NCBI GenBank assembly: GCA_963921795.1
Contig: OY997649.1
Location: forward strand, 29,872,055 to 29,936,054
DNA: 64,000 nt
Direction of reading: 5' to 3'
Origin: Nannobrachium achirus
Lineage: Eukaryota > Chordata > Actinopteri > Myctophiformes > Myctophidae
Shown here: in pieces, positions 1-9,800 of the stretch
How positions within the stretch are numbered: the first letter of the stretch is position 1
Layout of the letters: each line of letters starts with the position of its first letter
The notes under the pieces: generated by a model
Databases searched by the model: none
What the model saw: the letters and a program-made list of their open reading frames with translations, nothing else
Told to the model about the DNA's origin: nothing
Position numbers and translations under genes: made by a program

Positions 1-757
1 TCACTAAAGGCTTCGGGAAAGGGAGGCTTCTGTTAGACTGGAAAAAATAAAAACTGCCAGTCTGGAACCACACATCCCTTACGCCGGGATCAAATTCCAC
101 TAATACGCTGTGTCTTCCTCACAACTTTGTCAAAAATAAGACGCAAAGCAGAGTCAGCTGTTCACTGGCTTACAAAACAAAGATGGCTCTTTAGAGCCGG
201 GGCCATGGCTTTTTTTCTTCCATCTCAGTCTGCTGTTTCAGTGTCTTCGGCCATTGGTATTACTTCTTTTTAGAGACACTGGAAAGACAGAGACTATTTT
301 GGGGGAATGTGGGAGAGAAGGTTCTGGCAGGAATTGATGCCTGTATAGTTCTGGATCTTAACCACTATAATATGATCTCAGGGGACAGCTTTCCTTTTGA
401 TGTGCTGTAGCTACAGCCACATAGCCGTATCGAGTATAGGCTGTGTGCCTGTGTTGGCGTTGAGCGTGTTGTTTATTTAAATTCTCTTGCTTGACCCAAA
501 TACTGGAAATAAATCTGGGGATAATTCCAATGGTCCCATTTTGTGGTATGATTTAACCAGGAAAGTTGTGACACACATTGATGCCAGCAGGCTTGGGGAG
601 TAGCTTCAGAGAAGGATTAATTTCTATTAGGCAGACATCCATAACAACAATGACACCTAAAGGTTCATTCATGTGCAGCTTTAAACAGGATAAGGACAGA
701 CCCATCCATCTGTAGGCAGCGTTCATTCTAGTTGTAATTGTGCATGTCCGTGCATGG
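1..757. other. no gene recognised
   Basis: No long open frame, RNA gene or repeat end was recognised here. The stretch is AT-rich, ordinary-looking noncoding DNA up to the start of the first MITE. Confidence 0.5.
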
Positions 758-927
758 TGTAAATTAACTACGTCGATTTACTTACTGTAAGTACAATTTG
801 AGGTATCTGTACTTTACTTTAGTATTTACAATTCTTTTACTTCTACTCCACTACATCTCAAATCCAAATATGGTATTTTTACTCCACAGCAATTATTTGA
901 AAACTTTAGTTACTAGTTACTTTGCAG

Positions 928-1142
928 GGGGACTGCCCCATAGGTCGAACTCCTGTTGGGTCGAACAGCGTTGGCAGTTTAGATAATCACCCGCGAGCGT
1001 CGGCAGGTTAGATAATCACCCGCGTCACGGTTACTGAGGTTAGGTTTAGGATTAGGCATAGTTTTACTGAGGTTAGGATTAGGGTTTGGGTTAGAGTTTT
1101 GGTGGTCGATCCAAAGGGTGTTCGACCTAATGACATGTTACC
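928..1142. mobile_element. MITE family B (copy 1), nested in MITE A
   Basis: A 215-bp unit bounded by the direct repeat ACTTTGCAG (919-927 and 1143-1151). The uninterrupted site survives in the related element at about 23229, which reads straight through TTACTTTGCAGGTATC. Near its ends lie the inverted pieces CATAGGTCGAAC and GTTCGACCTAATG. The interior holds telomere-like GGTTAGG/TTAGGG words, including GGCATAGTTTTACTGAGG. A second copy lies at 58796-59012. It is noncoding. The 8-9 bp target duplication suggests hAT or a relative; the family is not identified. Confidence 0.75.
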
Positions 1143-1213
1143 ACTTTGCAGATAGAAGTGATTATTATAAAACATACATTAATCAACTTAAGCCCTATTT
1201 TATACCTAGGCTA

Positions 1214-1274
1214 TTTGAAAATAGCAGATCTACAAGCTCACGCGTTGTGAGCTTGTAGATCTGCTATTTTCAAA
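1214..1274. repeat. shared hairpin, copy 1 (perfect 28-bp stem)
   Basis: The left arm 1214-1241 and right arm 1247-1274 are exact reverse complements around a 5-nt loop GCGTT. The arm begins TTTGAAAATAGCAG and ends CAAGCTCAC. The same hairpin recurs throughout the window inside different MITE families. It is noncoding. Confidence 0.9.
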
Positions 1275-1469
1275 CATTTTGTACTTTTTACTTTTGGTAC
1301 TTTAAGTATAGTTTGATGCCAATACTTTCATACTTTTACTCAAATACATTTTGAATTCCAGACTTTTACTTATAGTAGTAAAATACTACGTATTACTACT
1401 GTATACTGCAGTATTGATACTTTTACTTGAGTAAAATAATGTCATACTTTTCCCACCACTGGTGCATGT

Positions 1470-3617
1470 TCAAAGGTAATGGAAAGCAGTCATTTGATTG
1501 GTCATGGCTTATGATTGAATCCTCCTGCACCGAATGAAACGATGATACGGTATATTCAGCCCTAATGAACCCTTCTTGCCACTTTGCCACAGATACTCCG
1601 TCCTGCTACTCTACTGGATAAGTGTTACACCACTTTGCCTATTCCCCCCAAATAGGGCCCTTATGTCTTGTTAAATCATTGCTCAATTTAGACATGCAGG
1701 CACCATTTTTCCCGCACAATCCCCCAAAGCCTGGGGAAGAGTGAAGGCTACCCTTCAGTATTCAAAGCAGGTTTGGCCCAGAAGATTTGCAGGGCAAACT
1801 GCTGATTTAATCAGGGCCACCACTTCCGATTCAAAGTACAGTACTATGTGCCTAAAGCGGGTGTGATGTAGTACCCAATAGTGCTCCATAAATTCATTAG
1901 CTTTTTAAAGGAAACACCCTCCATTAATCTAGAAGATGAAGAGGGAGAGTCCCTCAATATGTTTTTACTGAGCTCTCCGCACTTCAACCATTACAGTAGC
2001 TGCGACAGTCAATGTCTTAACGCCCTGTTCATCAGCTCCATCCAAGAGTTATCTGCTCGCACAACCCCCTGTTTGACTTCAGCTCATAAATCAACAAGAA
2101 AAACCCTATTGATTTTGTGGTCCATTCATTATTCACCTTTATTTTGGTGACAAATCGATTATCTCTGTATTACAGGGAGAGATAAGGCAATGAATTACAC
2201 CGTCCTCCAATGACAGTTGACTTTGCTGTTTTCTGGAGTTTGGTTATTTTAAATAATGGGTTCCTGCGGGTTCCTTTGAATAAGGTATTTGTTGACGACA
2301 ATCACAAGCGTACTTTTCGTAATTCCTTGGTTGTACCATTAATCAGGATAATATTTGACTGCCGCATTTTGCACATAGGATAAGTGTTAATGTTTAATTC
2401 CTCTTGCATGTTTTCTATTCCTGTCTAAATATTATCAATGGGATTACTGTGTCATTTATGCCATTTCTACTGATGTCCTGAATGTATACTATACGGGATC
2501 CATTTCATATAGTGTGCGTTACTGTATAGCTAGTGCATACATTTTCTACATGGGTGTGGCCACTGGCCAGTTGGAGTTGAGTCTCCATTACGGCTTGGGA
2601 AATTAACCGAATATCGAAACCGACATTTAGAACCAACTTGATTCTAAGCATTAAAAAAATCCTTACCTAAACAAATGTCAACTTGAACACAAAAGTTCTA
2701 ATAGAGACTACAATACAGACTAAATCTATTAGTTTGATTAACCACTTAAGCCCTTTATTATACTTCATTGTAAAAAAAATAGTTATTTTCACTCTTAAAA
2801 AAGCTCATTCGACGTCACCAGATTTTACCCAGGGAGAGCGTGTTTTTGGAGTGTTCTTGTGTTCAATCAAAGACGAGGCTCGTTTTGTGAGCATCACTAG
2901 TACACAGTGGGGCTGAGGGAACATAGGGTCGAGGGAACATAGCCATGATCCCCAGAGGGGTCATTAGCATTTAAGGTACATTAGGTCCTACTTTGATTGA
3001 TATGTTGTGCAGAGAGGGTGACCTTGGTGTTTTGCGTGGCGTGGCTAAAGTCGTGATGTGGAATGTCCCCACAATGTTTGATAAAAGTGAGGCATGGTCT
3101 CATGACCAAACAGTTGAAAAACAAATGAAGAAATACACTGACACTTCAAAGAAAGCAGCCTGGAGTCTCATCCATAAATAGAATAAATGTCCAATACTTT
3201 TCTTGGAATAGGCTATAACTTTTCTCATTTAACTGATAAGTAACTGCCTCCACTTTTCTTCTCAGGGGGCCATTTGTTTAGTTTTTAATTCAATGAAGAG
3301 AGATAAATAAATAGATACAGTACTGAAGAATGGCTACCAAGGTCTCAGGTTGCTCATAATGAGATACTCCCCCTTCTCTCTTTTTCATAATGGCTCCACA
3401 AAAAAGTCTCTGAAAGGATTATTTTTAAATCTATAGGGAACCTGTACTTTTCATGATACTGTAATTGTTTTTGTCTTGTTTTGTAAACTATCTTGCCTGT
3501 CTGACTACTGCAGTGCATGCACACATTGATGCACACCCACAACAACTTCAGAAACACCTCAAAGTGTTGTAATCTTATTACTATTTATTTAGCTTTTTCA
3601 GTTACTACTTAGCCCAA
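1470..3617. other. no gene recognised; one possible MITE end
   Basis: No gene is supported. Short open frames at 1881-2150, 2683-2916 and 2993-3181 show no recognisable domain. At 2739 the text TTAACCACTTAAGCCC resembles the left edge of the TTAA module that carries the shared hairpin elsewhere, so an old partial copy may lie at about 2739-2800. Confidence 0.4.
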
Positions 3618-3653
3618 CACGACATGTTGTGAGCTTGTCGATATACTATTTTC
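3618..3653. repeat. shared hairpin, right arm only
   Basis: GTTGTGAGCTTGTCGATATACTATTTTC-like text matches the right arm of the shared hairpin with several changes. The left arm is missing, so this is a decayed copy. Confidence 0.55.
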
Positions 3654-4303
3654 TGCGTACGTGTTTAGCTGTGGTGGTTAATTTGTTATTGCTATAAATG
3701 TCGAGGAACCAAGACCAAATAGTTTTACTCCTAATAGTATATGCAACGTGATGGATCATATGTTGAATCCTTTCCAAGAATACTTTCCAGCTGTAATACG
3801 TTTTCCATCTTCATTTTTTTAAAAGCTCACAAACACCTTGACTTTTGTCTGATGAAGCTATTATTTATCTGTATAGCTCCATGCCTGGCAATTGCATTAA
3901 GAGACCATGGAATCTCCATTTTCTATCTGTCTATTAATCATGCTTATGATGGAGCCTGAGTGGCTGTCAGCCACTGGAAGGATGTTCTCATTATACGTTC
4001 ACTCACGAGAGAATAGCTTACAGGAGATTGGGAGGAGAGTAAGACTTATCTACCATTCATTTTCTAGGTAGACGGAGAGAGCACCCTTCCTGGGAACTCC
4101 CCTCTATTCCAAACAGATATCCCAAGCCAAGAAAGATCGATCAAGGTATTGGGTGCAGACGTTCCTGGGGGGGGGGGGGGGGGATTCTTTCTATTCTTCT
4201 ATTTTCAGAAATGTATCCAATCTGAGGCCCTGCAGAGTCACAGTCCTGACTTTTACGCCAATGATTCGCCTTGCAACATGCAAAGAGAGAAACATTAAAG
4301 TGT
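3654..4303. other. no gene recognised; 17-G run
   Basis: No gene is supported. A run of 17 G at 4167-4183 is the only notable simple repeat; such a run could form a G-quadruplex or simply be a mononucleotide microsatellite. Confidence 0.5.
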
Positions 4304-4393
4304 AACGTTTCGGTCATTCAGAACCTCATCAGGCATCTGATGCCTCCATCAGGTATCTGATGCCCTGAGGAAGGTCAGAACGACCGAAACGTT
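4304..4393. repeat. inverted pair of hammerhead-ribozyme-like cores (Penelope-type)
   Basis: Two arms face each other. On the minus strand (4332 to 4304) the text reads CTGATGA, a GGT..ACC stem, then GAAAC. On the plus strand (4365-4393) it reads CTGAGGA, a GGTC..GACC stem, then GAAAC. CUGANGA-stem-GAAA is the conserved core of hammerhead ribozymes, and minimal hammerheads are known in terminal repeats of Penelope-like elements. The downstream text GCCAAATAAAATG and GAAGACAGTGTGCGGG continues the repeat to about 4480. Whether the cleavage site and stem I are intact cannot be told by eye. Confidence 0.55.
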
Positions 4394-4480
4394 GCCAAAT
4401 AAAATGATCTGTAAGTGAAGACAGTGTGCGGGACTCTGTTCCTCTTCGTCAAGTTCACTGTTCCGACATACCTGTCCCTG

Positions 4481-5111
4481 TGGGTGTGCAAAAAGACTTA
4501 ATAAATACTTGACCTTAAACTACACAACACATCCATGGCATGGAAACCCCCTGCAGTCCCATTCAAGGACCAATGGGGGTCCCCGGACCCCATTTTAAAA
4601 ACCACCAATGTTGGAAAGATGTATAATAAATAGATGAAAGGGGATTTCTTCAAAGAGAAATCACTGGTTAATCATCTCATTAACAAAGTAGATTATGTTA
4701 GGCCATCTCTTGTGAAGTGTTAATAATTTGGGAAGCTGCATAGGCTTGGAGGCTACAATTCACAAATGTCATGTACAGTAAGCTGTCATATCAAATGTCA
4801 ACATTTCAGTGTGGTTGTGTGCTAATAGGCTATATATAGATGAAGACAGTATGCTAATGTATGCCTTTTTTGTACATTACAAACAAATGTCCCAAATAAT
4901 CTTCATGAATGTTATATACCGGTACTGTACTTATTGCAACATACATTACTCACTGGACCATACTACACATCCCCTACAACTTCAACCACTGTTCAACTAT
5001 TCAACTTGTTCAACTTGTAATATTTGGTAATTCGCGTCACTTTCTGTAGAAAACGACAAGTGCAACCTGATATATAATGAGTTTTGTCATTTCTTGTTTA
5101 ATATATATACA
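4481..5111. other. no gene recognised
   Basis: AT-rich noncoding DNA; only short open frames without recognisable domains are present (for example 4809-5030). Confidence 0.5.
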
Positions 5112-5512
5112 GCGTATCCATCTATCTTCAACCGCTTACCCGTAATTGGGTCGTGGGCTAACAGTTCCTACAGAGAGCTCCAGGCGTCCCTTTCCAGATT
5201 AGCAACCCGAGGTGGCCAGTGTGGAGATAATAATCCTGTCACTTTGGTCCTTGGCCTGCCAGGGCTGCTGTGAGGACCTACCTAGGGAGAGACGCTCGGG
5301 AGGCATCCATACTAGATGCCCGAACCTCCTAAGCTGGCTCCTCTCCAAGCCAAGGAGCAGCGGTTCTATCCCCCGAGTCTCTCACGGATGACTGAACTTC
5401 TCACCCTATCTCTAAGGGTCTGAGAACCCGTCAGAGAACCTACTTTGGCTGCTTGTATCCGCAATCTTGTTCTTTTGGTCATGACCCACCACACTTCATT
5501 ACCATAGGTGAG
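5112..5512 (-). mobile_element. 3' fragment of a Rex3/RTE-like LINE
   Basis: The left edge TATCCATCTATCTTC followed by CCGCTTA and GGGTCGTGGG is the familiar 3' terminus (in complement) of a common fish LINE with a TGGATGGA-type tail. The following text, including GGCTCCTCTC, GAGCAGCGG, TTCTCACCCTATCTCTAAGG and CGCTTGTATCC-like words, keeps the order seen near the 3' end of that family. Only about 400 bp remain and no frame is intact, so it is a 5'-truncated, decayed copy. The subfamily name rests on recall of the family's text; LINE identity is firmer than the name. Confidence 0.6.
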
Positions 5513-5897
5513 AGTTAGATGAGTGCATCGGCACTGCCCTCACGATTAGATTACTATTCACCTTGTAACAATTCGATTAAATTACGATAAATTTTGTAAC
5601 GATTCGATTTGATTCTATGATGCATCACGATTCTTCTACTTTTTTATATAGGTTACATTATTAGGCTTCTGCTAATGGCTCAGTATTATAGGACTACTTC
5701 ACTGGTTCTAATCTTTTTTCATATCACCCCATTTGAAAATAGTGTAAATGCCAGGGACTCCCAAAAGAGAAGATTTTTTTCAGCCATTCTGAACCATTTT
5801 AATACGAAGGAAGGACCCTCAGTTTGACATGCATTAGGCCACGGCCCCCCATTTTCACATTCAAGTCAATGGGGTTAATTTCTTTATAGAATAACTT
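5513..5897. other. no gene; possible hAT fragment
   Basis: The text around 5540-5640 (AACAATTCGATTAAATTACG, GATGCATCACGATTC) resembles the AT-rich ends of a fish hAT family, but no pair of ends or target duplication was found. Nothing coding is seen. Confidence 0.3.
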
Positions 5898-5960
5898 TTA
5901 GCCAATGGGGAAGCAGCATTCTCTGTGACATCACCTTTATGCTGCTTCCTCATTGGCTAA
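5898..5960. repeat. long hairpin (23-bp stem, one mismatch)
   Basis: TTAGCCAATGGGGAAGCAG and its near-complement CTGCTTCCTCATTGGCTAA enclose about 18 bases including GTGACATCACC. This resembles the end-to-end core of a short foldback MITE. It is unrelated in sequence to the shared ATAGC hairpin. Confidence 0.75.
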
Positions 5961-6003
5961 AGAACAATAGTGCCTGAGCCACACTAATAATACTACTTTA
6001 GGT

Positions 6004-6234
6004 TTGGGCTACGCAGCCCTCACACCTATATGTCACACCAACAATCTGATTGATATGCCCATATATGGAGATCTCTGTATCTGTCATTCCTTGTCCTTTT
6101 ATGCCTATATAGGGAGATCCCTGGTATATAATGGGCATGCTGATACTGTATGTCCATATATGGAGATATCTGTATTTGGTCAGGTTTCATTTCTCAGTGA
6201 CAGCAGCGGCCATATGAGTGTACGCATGTCACAT
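6004..6234. repeat. CCATATATGG repeat, cluster 1 (interrupted by the LTR element)
   Basis: Perfect CCATATATGG decamers at 6059 and 6154 are each followed by AGAT, within text that recurs in the clusters at 44755-46250 and 59160-60628 (for example CTTGTCCTTTTATGCC). An open frame of 83 codons here is a by-product of the repeat. The LTR element at 6235-10902 is inserted in this unit. Confidence 0.7.
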
Positions 6235-6637
6235 TGTCATGAACTGACACCATGACAAACAGGGAAACGACACACAGGTTTACATTTTAACTTATTTTAT
6301 TAATAACTAAAGAAAACAGAGATAATACTTAACATTTGAGGGCTGCTGTGAGTTGTCAGTTGTCAGTAGTGTAGGTGTGGATGTGTGAAAGTGTAGTGTA
6401 TGAGTGCAAGTGCAGAAACCATAATCAAACTAACTCAAAAGGAACCAAAACAAACACTGTTCCTTGTGGAGGGGAGAGAGGGAAAATGGCCCTGACCAGC
6501 CTGCTTATATACCCTAGGGCTGGTCCCCTCCTCCTACACATGAACAGAGAACACAATCATTAGATTCACAGACAATGGGATGGACATACTGTAGACCAAG
6601 GCCCTTAGCCTCCCAGACCAGGGGATGGGTCATCACA
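6235..6637 (-). repeat. 3' LTR of the Gmr1-type element
   Basis: This 403-bp LTR lies at the element's 3' side because the element runs on the minus strand. Read on the minus strand it contains a TATA-like GTATATAAGC and, further on, AATAAAATAAG as a likely poly(A) signal. It is nearly identical to the LTR at 10453-10902. Confidence 0.92.
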
Positions 6638-6651
6638 GCCCCCCCCCATAA
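6638..6651 (-). promoter_or_regulatory. polypurine tract
   Basis: On the minus strand the text TTATGGGGGGGGGC abuts the 3' LTR directly. This is the expected place and composition for the primer of plus-strand DNA synthesis in an LTR element. Confidence 0.85.
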
Positions 6652-6844
6652 GAGAGGAGACCAACCAGGTACTCCGTAACCTTTTAATTCAAATTTTACA
6701 ACTACCCATCACCCATACTGATACCTGACCCATCCCCTCTGCAACCTTACTTTATAAGAGCATTTTAAGAGGGTTGACCTATGAGTAACTAGCCTAGTAC
6801 AGGCACCCTACAGGTTATGTGTAACTAAATTAACGAGCATTACA

Positions 6845-9800
6845 CTAAAATGCACGTGACAAGGCATCCGCAATCACATTTTCATGGCCTTTTATATGCC
6901 GAATGTCCAAACTGTAAGGCTGCAAAAACAATGCCCACCTCATCAAACGTTGATTTTGGTTTTGTAAGGAACGCAGAAAAGTAAGGGGATTGTGATCTGT
7001 GTATACCACCAGAGGACTCCCAGTGCTAATATACACATCAAAATGCTGTAATCCCCAAACTAAGGCCAAAGCCTCTTTCTCAATGACCGAATAGTTTACC
7101 TGATAGGAGTTGAATTTTTTTGAAAAAAACCCTACTGGTTTCTCAACCCCACTATCACCATCTTGTAACAAGACCGCTCCTGCCCCCACATGGCTGGCAT
7201 CTACCTGCAACACAAAACATCTGTCAAACTGAGGTGCTGCCAACACAGGTGAGGAACACAGAAGGGCCTTCACATTTTCAAAAGCCTGCTGAGCCTTATC
7301 TGCCCAGATAAACTTTACTTTAGACTTCAACAGATCAGTAAGAGGTGCCACAACTGAAGAGAAGTTCCTACAAAAACTTCTGTAGTATCCAATCATTCCC
7401 AAAAAACGCATTAACTCCTTTTTTGTCAATGGAATTGGAAATGTCTTGATTGCTTCCACTTTAGCCTCAACAGTGCGCACCAATCCCTGGCCCACCACCT
7501 TGCCTAAGTATGTAACCGTGGCTTTGGCAAATTCACACTTAGCCAAGTTTACAGTTAAACGTGCCCACACCAGCCTGTCAAACAGTGCACGCATCCTCTG
7601 AACATGGTCCTCCCACGAGTCACTAAAAATGACCACATCATCAAGATACACTGCACAACCAGACAGACCTGACACCACCAGGTTCATCAGCCGCTGAAAG
7701 GTGGCCGGAGCGTTGCGTAGACCAAATGGCATTACCTTGTAGGAAAACAGACCGGTAGGTGTTATAAAAGCACTTATCTCCTGCGCCCTAGGAGTCAGGG
7801 GGACCTGCCAGTAACCTTTAAGCAAGTCAAATTTACTCACATATTTGGCTGAACCTACTTGATCTACGCAATCTTCCATGCGTGGTAAAGGGAAGGAGTC
7901 CGGTTTGGTAATACTGTTTACCTTTCTAAAATCTGTGCACGGTCGAAAAGTGTTATCTGGTTTTTTAACCAACAGACATGGCGAAGCCCAACTAGAATTT
8001 GAAGGTTCTGCCAAATTATTATCTAGCATGTACTTAACCTCTTTATCCAGTTGCGCCTTTTTCTCAGGGGAAACACGATAAAACCGTTGTTTAATTGGCT
8101 TTGCGTCTCCAATATCAATATCGTGCTCTATCAGGTGTGTCTGTGACGGCGTGTCAGAGAACAGCACTGGGTAACCATTTACCATGGCCACCAACTCATT
8201 CCTTTTTGTCTCGTCCAAGTGCCCAAGCACCTTGGGTAAAGCTTTTAATGCCTCAGAGTTGTTTAACCGTACCTGTAACACCTGCTCATCTGCCGGCCAA
8301 TCTCCCCCCCCTTTAACCTCCCCCGCCAAAGAAGACGACACCGTGCCTACGCACAATGAAGGATCAATGTAAGGGACGTCACCGGAGCCTAGGGACCCCG
8401 GCACCCGAGCACAGTATGGTTTCAACAGGTTCACATGACACACCCTAGCTTTTCCTTTAGGCATTACAATCAAATAGTCCTGGTCAGAGACCTGCTCCTT
8501 TACTGTCAAAGGACCAGTAAAGCGTGCCTGAAATGGAGAACCCCCAATCGGCAGCAACACCATGACCTGATTGCCAGGACTGAACTGTCTGTGTTTTGCT
8601 TTACGATCAAACAAGGATTTCATTTTCTTTTGTGCTTGTGTTAGAGTACGCTTTGCCATTTGCCCCGCCATATACAGACGGTGTCTAAACCCATTCACAT
8701 ACTCTATCAAGTTTTTGGGCGGCTCAGACTGTTTGCACCCACTTTTCAAAACCGCCAATGGTCCCCGCACTGAGTGGCCAAAAACCAAATCATTAGGACT
8801 AAATCCAGTACTTTCCTGCACTACTTCTCTCGCCGCCAACAGCAGCCAAGGCAGACCCTCCTCCCAGTCTCGAGTAAGCTCTATGCAATAACCACGTAGA
8901 AGTGATTTCAAAGTTTGATGAAAGCGTTCTAGAGCTCCTTGACTTTGAGGGTGATAAGCTGATGACTGTATGTGTTTAACCTGAAGCTGCCTCATGATCT
9001 GCGCAAACATATGAGAGAGGAAATTAGATCCCTGGTCAGTTTGAATTATTCTGGGAATTCCAAACACTGAAATGAATTGAGATAAAGCCTTCAACACATT
9101 TTTTGTTGTAATAGACCGTAGCGCATAAGCTGCTGGATACCGGGTAGCCTGGCACATCAGTGTCAACAAGTATTGGCAACCAGACTTTGAGGGAGGAAGA
9201 GGCCCTACACAGTCCATAATCAAGTACTCAAATGGTTGAGCTAGAGCTGGAATAGGACACAACGGTGCTGGACTTATGGACTGGTTGGGCTTACCCGTCA
9301 ATTGACATGTGTGGCAAGACTTAATGAAAACCGACACATCCCTTTTCAAATGTGGCCAGAAAAAATGTTGCAAGATTCGACTGTATGTTTTCCTAACCCC
9401 TGTATGCCCAGCTATTCCGTCATGGGATGTTTTCAACACCAGTTCTCTAAATTCTGTTGGTACCACTATTTGCAAAATGGGTTTCCCCAGACCCATCTCT
9501 CCCTGTGCACACCATTTACGCAACAGTACATCATTTTGCACAAAATAGCCATGTGCAGCAGTGTCAATTTCTTCTTCAGGCGACACCAAATCAAATAAAG
9601 ACTTCATAGAGGCATCAGCCCTTTGTGCTTGTACCAACTCCGTAATAGAAATTGACTTAAGTGGCACAGGTATTGTCAAACTCTTTGACTCTGCCTTTTC
9701 CTGCTGAGTAACACCCTCCTTTCTACTCATAGCACGAGTCACTGCACATGCTGGAAACACCTCAGTTGGCACTTGTGGGCTTAGTTTCAATGGGACCTGA

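Larger units (their letters stand above)
758..1461. mobile_element. hAT-like MITE, family A (copy 1), interrupted
   Basis: This is the same family as 23050-23967: both hold the text CTTCTACTCCACTACATCTC, the block around TTACTTTGCAG, the palindrome at 1214-1274 and the block GTATTGATAC. The right end reads CCCACCACTG, the complement of the CAGTGGTGG end of the other copy; the left end is worn. Flanks GTGCATGG (750-757) and GTGCATGT (1462-1469) match at 7 of 8 bases, as expected for an 8-bp hAT-type target duplication. It encodes no protein. A second MITE sits inside it at 928-1142. Confidence 0.7.
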
